Positions 42,396-52,258 of a stretch of DNA of 64,000 bases are shown here, one piece after another. Numbering within the stretch: position 1 is the stretch's first letter; each line of letters opens with the position of its first letter. The stretch covers positions 4,861,001 through 4,925,000 of the forward strand of contig NC_086182.1 of the NCBI RefSeq assembly GCF_023053635.1, written 5' to 3'. The notes under the pieces are model-generated. The model was not told the DNA's origin, did no database searches, and saw only the letters and a program-made list of their open reading frames with translations. The position numbers and the translations under genes are program-made. This DNA comes from Elgaria multicarinata webbii (lineage: Eukaryota > Chordata > Lepidosauria > Squamata > Anguidae).

Positions 42396-42827
42396 CTAGA
42401 GTGACCAGATACGAAAGAGGGCAGGGCTCCTGCAGCTTTCACTGTTGTGATGAAGAGGGAATTTCACCAAGTGCTGCAAGCGTACAAAGGACACATGCTG
42501 AAATTCCTTTTTCTAGACAACTGTTAAAGATCATAGAATCATAGAATAGCAGAGTTGGAAGGGCCCTACAAGGCCATCGAGTCCAACCCCCTGCTCGATG
42601 CAGGAATCCACCCTAAAGCATCCCTGACAGATGCTTGTCCAGCTGCCTCTTGAAGGCCTGTAGTGGGGGAGAGCCCACAACCTCCCTAGGTAACTGATTC
42701 CATTGTCGTACTGCTCTAACAGTCAGGAAGTTTTTCCTGATGTCCAGCTGGAATCTGGCTTCCTTTAACTTGAGCCCGTTATTCCAGGCGAGAAGAGCCC
42801 TGTCCTCCTTTCCATATGGTCACCCTA
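42396..42827. mobile_element. hAT-like MITE, family A, copy 8: single-unit form, split by a CR1
   Basis: It starts CTAGAGTGACCAGATACGAA, which is the centre of the full-length copies, and ends CATATGGTCACCCTA. It represents only the right-hand half (one unit) of the double palindrome. A CR1 end fills 42536-42793. Confidence 0.8.
42536..42793 (-). mobile_element. CR1 LINE 3' end nested in MITE
   Basis: Tail TCATAGAATCATAGAATAGC to CCCGTTATTCC. Confidence 0.92.
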
Positions 42828-42964
42828 GAACAGGGAGTGGCTGAGCCCAGGCCATTCAGTGTTCACAATGTGGCTTGTTCTGGCCTAAATCTGCTTTAGA
42901 CCAGACTGGCACCAGGAAATCTCATAAGATCTGGATAATCTCAAGTTTAAAAAGAATGTTTGGT

Positions 42965-43060
42965 CTTAAGCTTTGTTCTGTGAACCGTCCACAGTGCTTC
43001 AGCTGTTGGGCGGTTTAGAAATGCTATAAAAATGAATGAAGAGATAGACAGATTGATAGA
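42965..43060 (+). mobile_element. L2-type LINE tail
   Basis: GTGAACCGTCCACAGTGCTT and GTTGGGCGGTTTAGAAATGC, then a GATA-rich tail (AGATAGACAGATTGATAGATAG). Confidence 0.75.
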
Positions 43061-43199
43061 TAGATCATCAGTGTCCATAAATAACCTCAAGCATAATCTT
43101 TTTTTATTTCCCTTATGGTAATGGGGCTGCAGACCCCACTGGATCTCTGAGTCCCCATAAGCTGTGCCCTTCCCCACCCACATACATGAAGGGGAGCAT

Positions 43200-44120
43200 C
43201 TGACGTGTCTGCTTAGAAGTAAGCCCCATTGAGTTCAGTGGGACTGGTGGTTGGGCAAGTAAGTATAGGGCTGCCACGTTAATGTTTCAGTGTGTATTGT
43301 GGTTTTAGCTGCAGGGCATTCTTAGGGTTTGTGGACTGCCTGGATTTTAGATTAATGAAACTGAGGTGGAGGAGGGTCAGTAGGGCCATAATTAAATAAC
43401 TGAGCCTTTAAGTGCATTTAGGCAAAGCCTGAACCTTCCTAGAAATAACATATTTTTGCTTGGTAATGGATGATGAACAAGAGGCAAAGTTCTTGCAGCA
43501 TATTTTTCATGTTTTTTACCCTTTTAAATCTTCAGAGTCACCCAGAGTCTATGAGTTAAGCGAATAAATAAAGTGAACATGTCACATATAACACTGTGTA
43601 CGGTTTCATTACAGCCATTTGAACTGAGGCTGGGCAGCAGCAGAAATAAAGTAGATTGAGACAACAGAACGGTAGATTCTATTTCTAAAATTAGAAGCAG
43701 CGATGCCACATCAATAAGAGGAAATGACCCAGGGAGCATCACTGTGGATAACCTTCCACTTTGCCCTTCAGAGGGTCAAGGATATTTTTAAAAAATATTG
43801 TTTTCAAAGACAGGTTGACCCAGTGGAAGCTTCTGTCCTGGGGAGAATAGGATTGGTTAGGGAGGGGGGAGGGTTTTTTCATTGAGACGATAGTGCAGCA
43901 CTGTGGTTCCAATCCTGAGCAGGACGTCCTTCTTTCAAACATTTAAAAGCTAGAGACATTGGGTTGAATCCAGACTAATTATTTGACTTTAAATATCATT
44001 GAAATCAATGGGTAAGTTAGTCATGGCTTAAGTATCATTGATTGCAATGGGAGCTAAGTGAGACTAGCTTAATCTGGCTCAACCCATCCATTGCCATTGT
44101 GCTATTAACATCATGTTAAA
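43200..44120. other. Intron 4 stretch with no gene
   Basis: The short interspersed motif AGAAGTAAGCCCCATTGAGT with TTCAGTGGGACT occurs at about 43213-43245. It recurs at 58756 and, decayed, at 9582 and 61075, so it is an old unclassified repeat. The rest is featureless. Confidence 0.5.
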
Positions 44121-44121
44121 G

Positions 44122-44365
44122 AGAGCCAGTGTGGCGTAGTGGCTAAAGTGTTGGACTGGGAGTCGGGAGATCTGGGTTCTAGTCCCCACTCGGCCATGGA
44201 AACCCACTGGGTGACTTTGGGCCAGTCACAGACTCTCAGCCCAACCCACCTCACAGGGTTGTTGTTGTGGGGATAACATGGAGCGGAGGAGGAGGATTAT
44301 GTAGGCCGCCTTGGGTTCCTTGGAGGAAAAATGGCGGGATATAAATGCAATAAATAATAATAATA
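44122..44365 (+). mobile_element. tRNA-derived SINE (family K), near complete
   Basis: GAGCCAGTGTGGCGTAGTGG, GGGTTCTAGTCCCCACTCGG, CCTCACAGGGTTGTTGTTGT, CGCCTTGGGTTCCTTGGAGG and AATAATAATAATAA tail. The best-preserved copy of this family here, about 100 bp before exon 5. Confidence 0.9.
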
Positions 44366-44464
44366 AAGTGGTTGCTTGGCTGTGGGCTTGCATGTTCCAC
44401 AACGTCTTTGTGTGGAATCCCTGGCGGGGCACACTCAGTCTCTCTGCACTGTCCTCTTCTGCAG

Positions 44465-44572
44465 GATTTCGTCTCTGGCCTCTCTATCCTGCTACGTGGG
44501 ACCGTGCATGAGAAGCTCAGCTGGGCATTCAACCTCTATGACATCAACAAGGATGGATATATCACCAAGGAG
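44465..44572 (+). CDS. KCNIP3: KCNIP3 coding exon 5: linker and EF-hand 3
   Basis: Acceptor GTCCTCTTCTGCAG, donor GGAG/GTACCT. Encodes residues 124-159: [36 protein letters not shown]. The EF3 loop [12 protein letters not shown] (completed by exon 6) keeps all calcium ligands, including the final glutamate. Mammals have DFVVGLS and KLKWAF, so S127 and S142 are differences. Confidence 0.97.
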
Positions 44573-44763
44573 GTACCTACCAAGAGTCCTGGCTGTGTCC
44601 ATGTTTCTGTGGGTGCCGGCGTCCACGAAATGCAGACGAAGCTGTGGCAGCTGCAAGGGGAGACCTTGTCATACATTCCAACTGCTTTTATTTCCCACAC
44701 GGCAGCCCCTGTTTGTTTTGTTACCTTTCGCTAGATCATTGCCCTATTTCAACCCTTTCTTTT

Positions 44764-45352
44764 CATAGAATCATAGAATAGCAGAGTTGGAAGGGGCCTA
44801 CAAGGCCATCGAGTCCAACCCCCTGCTCAATGCAGGAATCCGCCCTAAAGCATCCCTGACAGATGCTTGTCCAGCTGCCTCTTGAATGCCTCTAGTGTGG
44901 GAGAGCCCACAACCTCACCAGGCAACTGATTTATTTATTTATTTATTACATTTCTATACCGCCCAATAGCCGGAGCTCTCTGGGAGGTTCACAAAAATTA
45001 AAACCATTCAAAGTATAAAACAACAGTCGTACTGCTCTAACAGTCAGGAAGTTTTTCCTGATGTCCAGCTGGAATCTGGCTTCCTTTAACTTGAGCCCGT
45101 TATTCCGTGTCCTGCACTCTGGGAGGATCGAGAAGAGATCCTGGCCCTCCTCTGACAACCTTTTAAGTCTTTGAAGAGTGCTCTCATGTCTCCCCTCAAT
45201 CTTCTCCAGGCTAAACATGCCCAGTTCTTTCAGTCTCTCTTCATAGGGCTTTGTTTCCAGACCCCTGATCATCCTGGTTGCCCTCCTCTGAACCCCCTCC
45301 AGCTTGTCTGCATCCTTCTTGAAGTGTGGTGCCCAGAACTGGATGCAATATT
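44764..45352 (-). mobile_element. CR1 LINE 3' part with an L2 tail inside
   Basis: Tail ATAGAATCATAGAATAGCAG, C-terminus and up to [16 protein letters not shown]-type sequence. An L2 tail at 44937-45024 (TATACCGCCCAATAGCCGGA) is inserted between AACTGAT and CGTACTGCTC. Confidence 0.92.
44937..45024 (-). mobile_element. L2-type LINE tail nested in CR1
   Basis: Reversed tail (TTTATTTATTTATTACATTT), GAGCTCTCTGGGAGGTTCAC. About 88 bp. Confidence 0.85.
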
Positions 45353-45930
45353 CCTTTGGGCAGGCGTTGGGGCGGAGGGGGAGGTCGTCTTGTTAAAATG
45401 TTAGTGTGAATTGTGAGTTCTTCAGGGTTTATTCTGTTCCCTCTCTAGAGTGTAGCCTCTTCCAGAAGAAGCTTTCATTGTGCAATTGCCCGGCCTTGTT
45501 TGCGGAATTTTGTGGCATCTTCCCCTTGTAACCTGCCCGTGTTTTACAACCACTTCTTCCACCTTTTTTCTTTCCACGGAAAACACATTAAGGAGGAAAA
45601 GATGGAATTGCTGCATGATGTCATTTGATGCGGAGTGCTAGGATACCTCCAACTGGAAATACAGTGTGTCTAGACGTTACCTTTGAGGGTGGGTGGGTGC
45701 ACCTTATCTCTAGCACACTTGCATTTAATGAATACTTAAGGCGCCATGCAGTGTACAGCCTGCTCTAGCACACAGCGCAAGAGGCTAAAGTGCACTTTAA
45801 AGTGTTGGCAACGTACAGTAAGACAATTATGGGATTTTAACATATCTTTAAATAAAAGAACAAACACCATCTTGACTTCTTAAATCAATGGAGGACAAGG
45901 TATTGTAGAGTAAATAAACAGGACATAGGA
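45353..45930. other. Intron 5 stretch with no recognised feature
   Basis: No repeat or exon recognised. Confidence 0.5.
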
Positions 45931-46308
45931 TCATAGAATCACAGAATAGTAGGGTTGAAAGGGGCCTACAAGGCCATCGAGCCCAACCCCCTGCTCAATG
46001 CAGGAATCCACCCTAAAGCATCCCTGACAGATGGCTGTCCAGCTGCCTCTTGAAGGCCTCTAGTGTGGGAGAGCCCACAACCTCCCTAGGTAACTGGTTC
46101 CATTGTCGTACTGCTCTAACAGTCAGGAAGTTTTTCCTGATGTCCAGACAGAATCTGACTTCCTGTAGCTTGAGCCCGTTATTCCGTGTCCTGCACTCTG
46201 GGAGGATCGAGAAGAGATTCTGGTCCTCCTCTGTGTGTGAACCTTTCAAGTATTTGAAGAGTGCTCTCAAGTCTCCCCTCAATCTTCTCTTCTCCAGGCT
46301 AAACATGC
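45931..46308 (-). mobile_element. CR1 LINE 3' part
   Basis: Tail GATCATAGAATCACAGAATA, then a - strand frame of about 99 codons ([20 protein letters not shown] ... RQLDSHLSGML). Confidence 0.92.
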
Positions 46309-47840
46309 CCATACGTACAATGAACAGAGCGCAGCCATCAACAATAGCAACTGTAGAATTGGGCAGAGGGTAGGGTCTCGTGCAGTTGTCTTTGGCAGGA
46401 GAATTATCGGTGGTATGGGAAATGTCTTCATTTTTTAATCCATGAAATGTTGGAAGTGTATGAGTTGGCTTTGCTCATTGTGCAAAGTGGGCGACAAGGT
46501 CATTTGTTTCCCAAACTGCAAGGGGGCTTACATTTAAAAATAAATAATTAATTGCTTCAAATATATTAAAGCACCTACAATTTAAACAATTAACCCCCTT
46601 ACCAAACTTCGAGTTTGCTAGGTGCCAAACACATCATTAAATAAATGTAACAGCACTATTGAATAAACGGATTGGGTCCCCTCCATACATACATTTTATT
46701 ATGCGGTCACAGACCCAATAGAAGGGTCCCCTCCAAAGACACAAAAAACGGATTTGGCTGGCTGGTTTAGGGTCATAGGTAGAGCTGTGTGTTTTCTGAA
46801 ATGTAGAGATAGATTTTTTTTAAAAAACAGTCCAAATCCTGTCCAAAGGAAGGACAGGATTTGTACACCTAGCACAAATTTGTACACCTAGCACAATATG
46901 TACACCTAGCATGATTTATTGTACATATTGTGCGATTTTGCAGAATTTTGATCTTTGAGCGGCTTATCCTGCTTCCGGTAGGCATGGGGAGTGGGGGAGG
47001 GCCTCTCTGGGACACGGACGTCTTGGAATCCCATTCGGCCACCAAGGCCTGCCTGCTTTCGATAGTATTGTCCGAACTATGAAGACTAGAAGTTTGCTGA
47101 CAGGCGGAATTCTTTAGACAATGATGCCTTTCAGAGTTACAGGGCAGCCGCAGTCTCAGTGCTATACCAACGTGAACGCATCGTGCAGCTTTCCCATTTT
47201 TTCTTTCTTAATTGATCATCTGCAGTAAGAGAAAAGATGAAAGAAGCGAGATTAGGAGTTGAAGATGATATCAGTTCCATCCATAAAATTGTGTGAGGGC
47301 TATATGGCGCCATAAACGCTTTGTCTGGAAGTATCACTGGTCATAGGACAAGGGGGGAATCCTCTGATTCAGATATGAGTAAAGATGGGGACTGAATGTC
47401 CCAAGATGAAGCTGCCTTTGGGGCTGAATGCCCATGAATTTACCTGCAAGGCAACTAAAGTGATGGCCATGATTCTGCAGAGGTTATAGGAACATAGGAG
47501 GATGCAGCAGCATATCAGGACCCGCCATTTAGTCCAGGAGTCGGCAGAAGATTGATCTCCGGATGTTTTGGCCTTCAGCTCCCAGCGTTCCACACCATAG
47601 GCCACCCCAACTCTAAGAAACATCTGAAGTTCTACTTTCTGTTGTAGCCCAACATGGTTAGGCAAGTGGCTTTCTGGTTACCAGCTCCAGATGGGCCACA
47701 GATTGAATATGGGACCTTGCTTGGAATACAGGGGCTCTCTCTCTGAAATCGGGGGATTTCATTGAACCATGCCTCCCACCCCACCCCACCAAGGCACTGT
47801 CACATTATCTGATGGTGGCTCAGATATTGCTCCCATTAGA
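46309..47840. other. Intron 5 stretch with no recognised gene
   Basis: The phrase TACACCTAGCACAA occurs three times at about 46863-46912. A decayed family E fragment may lie near 47555-47660. No exon recognised. Confidence 0.45.
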
Positions 47841-47841
47841 T

Positions 47842-47985
47842 CAACCTTCTCTTATGTGGTACCCTCCAGATGTTTTGTACTACAACTCCCATCAGCCCCA
47901 CCCAGTACAGCCAATGGTCACAGGTCCTGGGGGTTGTTGTCTAACTCATCTAGAGGGCACCAAATTGAGAACGGCCGGTGTAGGT
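47842..47985. mobile_element. Palindromic MITE, family E, copy 5
   Basis: ACCCTCCAGATGTTTTGTAC, TACAACTCCCATCAGCCCC mirrored by GGGGGTTGTTGTCTAACTCA and CTAGAGGGCACCAAATTGAG. Confidence 0.75.
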
Positions 47986-48293
47986 GGTCTTGGGGAGGAA
48001 CAGCAGACAGTAAAAGCCAAGTGCGTTTAAGGCAGCAGGTGGTCAAGTTGGAAGAGTGAAGGTACCACACAGAGCTCAGAAATACAAAGGCATCCCTTTA
48101 GTCCCTTGCCTGTGAGCAGATCCTGTCCATCACCATCCAGACCCAGAAATGTCTGTCCCTTGGCAGAGAGTTGTCTCTTGGGCCTGCCTCCATCCAGTGA
48201 GGATGGAAGGTTGCTGGGGAGGGCTGTAGAGGGTGGGAGGAAGCCGGCCCAGTTCTCGCTTGTTCTGAAAACGTTTCTGCTCTCCTCCGCCAG

Positions 48294-48398
48294 GAGATGT
48301 TGGCAATCATGAAGTCCATCTATGACATGATGGGCCGGTACACCTACCCAACTCTGCGAGAGGATGAACCTATTGAGCACGTAGAGAAATTCTTCCAG
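48294..48398 (+). CDS. KCNIP3: KCNIP3 coding exon 6: between EF-hands 3 and 4
   Basis: Acceptor TGCTCTCCTCCGCCAG, donor CCAG/GTAGGA. Encodes residues 160-194: [50 protein letters not shown] is specific to KChIP3 (KChIP1 has EMMDIVKAIYDMMGK). It forms the exiting helix of EF3 and the linker to EF4. Confidence 0.97.
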
Positions 48399-49302
48399 GT
48401 AGGAGGAGTGAGGGTTGCTAGCAAGTCAGCAACCCGGCCGAGGATGGTGTTGGGGTAGGGGTGGCTGGCCGGCCTTACCCAACGGGCACACAGGCAGGGA
48501 AAAGGAAGCAATGTGCAGGAACTGAGCAGAAGTAGGCAAGGGGACATCCGCTGGCATCAGCAGCGCCCGCCAAAAGCTGCTGTTTGGACATGCCTGTAGA
48601 ACAGGGGTGCAGAAACGTTTCAGCCCAAGGACTAGTCAGTGTCGGAGAAACTCTTAGGAACCACATTCCAGCGGAGAGTGGGGCCAGAGGGCCAGGGACA
48701 AGATGACAGAAAATAGTACCCACAGATTTTAGCTTATAGCTCTTAGCGCCAGAAACAAAGCTGTAAGGACATATTTGGGAAACCAAAAAAGAGCACACCC
48801 AGTGTGTGTGTGGGGGGGGGCGAAGGGGTTTCCCGGGGCCTCCAGAAAGCGCGTCATTCCCCACCCCACTGCTCCAATTAGGGCCTTTAAGGCTCCGATC
48901 GGAGCAATGCGGGAGTGGTGGGAAAGGGTAGAACAAAAACCAGGGGAAATCCGGGGAAATCCTGACACCTGGTCACCCTAAAGGAGAGGCGTTTCAAGCT
49001 CTTAGAGAGGGGGGGGGGGGAATCTGTGCGAAACCCAGGGACCACCAAACAATGGGCTGCTAGGAGGGGTGGGTGGCCTCCTGGGGACCCCTGCCCGAGA
49101 AGGATGACCCAATTCCCTTTGGCCTTGGGGTCTGCGTTTTCCAAAGAGTGGCTCCCCAAAGGGTCGCGTGAGGCTCCATTTCACGCTCATAAAATAGGAA
49201 GCTTTCGGATGATACTTAGCCCACAGCTTCTCCCTGTTTAGCTGGGCGATGGGGGCGGTTTGGCGGCTGGGCTTTATGAGCACTGGAAAAATGTCCTTAG
49301 AG
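48399..49302. other. Intron 6 stretch with no recognised feature
   Basis: G runs at about 48812-48820 and 49009-49020. A block of non-repetitive GC-moderate sequence with no exon. Confidence 0.45.
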
Positions 49303-49622
49303 TAGGGTGACCATATGGAAAGGAGGACAGGGCTCCTGTATCTTTACCAGTTGCATAGAGAAGGGAATTTCAGCAGGTGTCATTTGTATATATGGAAAAC
49401 CTGGTGAAATTCCCTCTTCTTCACAACAGTTAAAGCTGCAGGAGCTATACTAGAGTGACCAGATTTAACAGAGGGCAGGGCACCTGCAGCTTTAACTGGT
49501 GTGATGAAGAGGGAATTTCACCAGGTTCCCCATATATACAAACGACCCCTGCTGAAATTTCCTTTTCAATACAACTGTTAAAGATACAGGAGCCCTGTCC
49601 TCCTTTTCATAGGGTCACCCTA
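49303..49622. mobile_element. hAT-like MITE, family A, copy 9
   Basis: Begins TAGGGTGACCATATGGAAAG and ends CATAGGGTCACCCTA. Flanks CCTTAGAG and CCCTAGAG agree at seven of eight. Full-length double palindrome. Confidence 0.92.
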
Positions 49623-49723
49623 CCCTAGAGTGCAGCAAAGACGGGAGCAAACTGTAGGTCAAAGATTAACCAGGGGTCGCAGAAGAAGGAATCTCTGGAT
49701 GGGCTGTCTAGCATGCAGCTGGG

Positions 49724-49822
49724 CAATGCAGGCTGGTGGCTCCATTGCCAGTGGGGCGGTGAATCCGCTCCGGGGAGCGGATTCACCGCCCCACTGGCAT
49801 CGGAGCCACCAGCCTCCATTCC
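49724..49822. mobile_element. hAT-like MITE, family B, copy 7: compact near-perfect hairpin
   Basis: The two arms (GGCTGGTGGCTCC ... GGGGCGGTGAATCCGCTCC and GGAGCGGATTCACCGCCCC ... GGAGCCACCAGCC) meet almost without loop around CGGGGAG. It lies 100 bp upstream of exon 7. Confidence 0.85.
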
Positions 49823-49922
49823 ATCGAGGGTAGGCTTGCAAACTGTGAGTGGGGTGGAGGGGTATCGTGACAGGGGCCAGACCGGGCATCCGCCACTCAC
49901 AAAAGTGCATTTTGCATTTCAG

Positions 49923-49985
49923 AAAATGGACAAAAATCAGGACGGCGTGGTCACAATCGAAGAATTCCTAGAGACTTGTCAAAAG
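49923..49985 (+). CDS. KCNIP3: KCNIP3 coding exon 7: EF-hand 4
   Basis: Acceptor CATTTTGCATTTCAG, donor AAAG/GTGAGC. Encodes residues 195-215, KMDKNQDGVVTIEEFLET then CQK. The EF4 loop DKNQDGVVTIEE has all calcium ligands. Mammals have KMDRNQDG and EACQK, so only conservative differences. Confidence 0.97.
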
Positions 49986-50637
49986 GTGAGCTCAAGTTGG
50001 ATGCTGCGGAATTCCTGCAGCAAGAGAGTCCAGGCTGATCTACTATTAATTCTTTGGGGTTTTTTTAAGCTTTTTTGTTCATGCAAGGCCTCCGGAGCAA
50101 GAGGGTGAAGTTGGTGGATACAGTTTTTCTTTTTCTTTTTTAAGAATGGCTCTCAAGGCTCTGCTGCTCTGTGTGGAGATCTCAGGTGCCCTCCATTAGG
50201 GCCTGTCCATATCACAAGCCCGTCCGCCAACGGAAGTGCAGCCATGCTGCTTGCTGTGGAAAGGAAGGATTTCTGGTTCCCAGAAACCTGGCTGGGTGCT
50301 CTCTTCTGCTCCCCCACAGTAATGGTGCTTCCTTGCTGGGGTGATGTGACTTGTCTGCTTCCGCTATAGCTCGGCGGCCCTCCTTTATCACAACGTTTTC
50401 AAAATACCTGATTGCTGGCACCATCACTTTCTGAATTAAAATGGGAGGCCCACCATTTCGCTCTTACACTTGAGAAGGTTTACTCTGAGAATGTGTAAGT
50501 GTGCATGAGTTTCTGATCTGGGTTTGACTTCTGATTAGAAGGCAAATGGAGCAGTAACACATACAGAGATGCAACGGGCAGCCTCCTCTAAGCAACTGAT
50601 TCCGGTGTGCCTGCACTGAAAGTGGTTGAACCATCTG
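49986..50637. other. Start of intron 7, no recognised feature
   Basis: No repeat or exon recognised in this stretch. Confidence 0.5.
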
Positions 50638-51489
50638 CAGTGGTTCCCAAACTTTTTCAGGTCGCCGCCCCCTTGGTTCCACAAATTCATGCCCAGCGCC
50701 CCCTGCCCTACACTATAAAAATCATTATTCAGAATAGCGGTTTTCAACGACCCACTAAGGAAGATAATAACAATACAATTCAAAACTGTAACAATTAATT
50801 GAATATTTATTCAAAATCCAATTACATTTTTTAGTTTATTCAATTAAACATAATTGATGAACTTGATCCAGTGATATCATCTTTTCAAAGTTTGATAGTC
50901 ATTTAACAAGAATATCAGACATCTCATTTAGTAACTAGGGTAGAGTACCTCACTATTCTGTAAATTCTTAATGTGATGGATGGGCTTGATGAAATGATAC
51001 CAGTTTCCCAATGTCTGGTTTAAAGTCACTTAACATGAGTCTTAAATCACCACGTTTAGTAATCTGGAGTCGATTTCTTTGCTTGGAGAGAAGTAGGCAG
51101 ACCACACTAAAACCACATTCCACCAAATATGATGTTGGAAATGCAACCAGGAGCTTCTGAACCATTCTCCATAGTGCAGGATAGCAGGGTACACCAAGCA
51201 GGGTATGTCTCTTCATTAGCATTTTGATGCTTTTGAAACTTTTCAATTCACTGTTAAAAGGACTTTTCTTAAACGGTATTAATACATGTGTGGATTCTTC
51301 CCCTATATGGCTTGGGACCAAACTACCTTCTCCCATAAAAATGTCCCTGGGTTTTAAGACCTTCTGGAGAGGCGCTTCTCGGGAAAAGACCACCTCGAGC
51401 GCCCCCCTGCCGCCCCCTTGCCTCTTAACGCCCCCCTGTGCAATCCCACCGCCCCCAAGGGGAAGTACCGCCCACTTTGGGAACCACTG
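50638..51489 (-). mobile_element. hAT-Charlie-type transposon, internally deleted, with transposase remnant
   Basis: Ends CAGTGGTTCCCAAACTTTTT and CACTTTGGGAACCACTG are typical Charlie-group hAT inverted repeats. The - strand frame over 50968-51330 keeps the transposase C-terminus: CYPALWRMVQKLLVAFPTSY, LVECGFSVVCLLLSKQRNRL, QITKRGDLRLMLSDFKPDI, the hAT dimerisation region. The N-terminal and catalytic parts are missing. A clear 8-bp target duplication is not seen, though the right flank ATCTAGTG resembles the preferred Charlie target. Confidence 0.85.
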
Positions 51490-51739
51490 ATCTAGTGTTA
51501 TCCATGGCATATAGCCTCCCCCAAATGGATGCTGATTAGAAGGAACCATGGCCACAGCAATGAATCGCACAGTGGCAGGGGGCACCCTCAGTGCGAATGA
51601 GCGCTTTTGAGCCCTTACTGGTCTCATGTATTTCTCAATGCCAACAGTTTGGGAATTGCTCTGTTAAAACGACAGGCCTCGAGATGGTGGATCTCGTTCT
51701 CGTTTTTCGTTTGAGCCTCAGCCTTTGGTCACTGGACCT

Positions 51740-51760
51740 GCTCTCTCTCTCTCTCTCTCT
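51740..51760. repeat. (CT)n microsatellite serving as the exon 8 pyrimidine tract
   Basis: CTGCTCTCTCTCTCTCTCTC runs straight into GCTTCAG/GATGAG. Confidence 0.95.
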
Positions 51761-51767
51761 GCTTCAG

Positions 51768-51815
51768 GATGAGAACATCATGACCTCCATGCAGCTGTTT
51801 GAGAACGTCATTTAG
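51768..51815 (+). CDS. KCNIP3: KCNIP3 coding exon 8: C-terminus and stop
   Basis: Encodes residues 216-230, DENIMTSMQLFENVI, then TAG (51813-51815). The C-terminal helix is nearly identical to mammalian KChIP3 (DENIMSSMQLFENVI). In the free protein this helix covers the hydrophobic pocket that receives the Kv4 N-terminus. The acceptor follows a CT microsatellite. Confidence 0.97.
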   Translation, partial: DENIMTSMQLFENVI

Positions 51816-52252
51816 GATGCGGAGGACCTCGCCTTGTCTCTCCTGACCCACCTGCCTCCTTGGCCTGCACTCGGACGGAACCGTCCATCTTTCTTGTGAA
51901 GCACACACACACACACACACACGTCTTTCAGAGAAAAACAACAAACAAACTCTTTTTATATTTAAAGGGGGTGGGGGTCATGCAAACAGGGAAGTGATGC
52001 CATTTTCTTGCAAGACTTGCTGGATTCTCACGACGAAACATCTAGGAGCAGGAGGGAGAAGGTGGTGGTGGTGGTGGTGGTGGTGATGGGAGAAACCTCA
52101 AGTGGGGAGACGGGAGCTTCTGGCGTGGCAGAGAATATCCAAAAGAGAAGTGGTGTCCAGGGAGAGAGCTGTCCAGCAGCCTGGTGAGGAAGGGACCTCC
52201 TTTTTGAGAATGAATGAATGACACCCCTCCCCACAACCATCCCGGTCTCTTT

Positions 52253-52258
52253 ATTAAA
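52253..52258 (+). terminator. KCNIP3: Candidate proximal poly(A) signal ATTAAA
   Basis: CTTTATTAAACTC about 440 bp after the stop. Downstream sequence is not strongly GT-rich, so usage is uncertain. Confidence 0.4.

Larger units (their letters stand above)
4818..51815 (+). other. KCNIP3: KCNIP3 gene, coding span (eight exons)
   Basis: Eight exons give 693 nt, 230 codons plus stop. Exon phases agree at every junction (1, 0, 1, 0, 0, 0, 0). The core closely follows vertebrate KChIP3: [50 protein letters not shown] and the C-terminus MQLFENVI. KChIP1, 2 and 4 differ at several of these positions (for example STVCHRPEGLEQL in KChIP2). KChIP3 is a four-EF-hand calcium sensor that assembles with Kv4 potassium channels; the same protein is also known as calsenilin (presenilin binding) and DREAM (repressor binding to DRE DNA). 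EF1 is degenerate. EF2 loop is about residues 113-124, EF3 149-160 and EF4 197-208. All introns have GT/AG ends. Confidence 0.95.
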
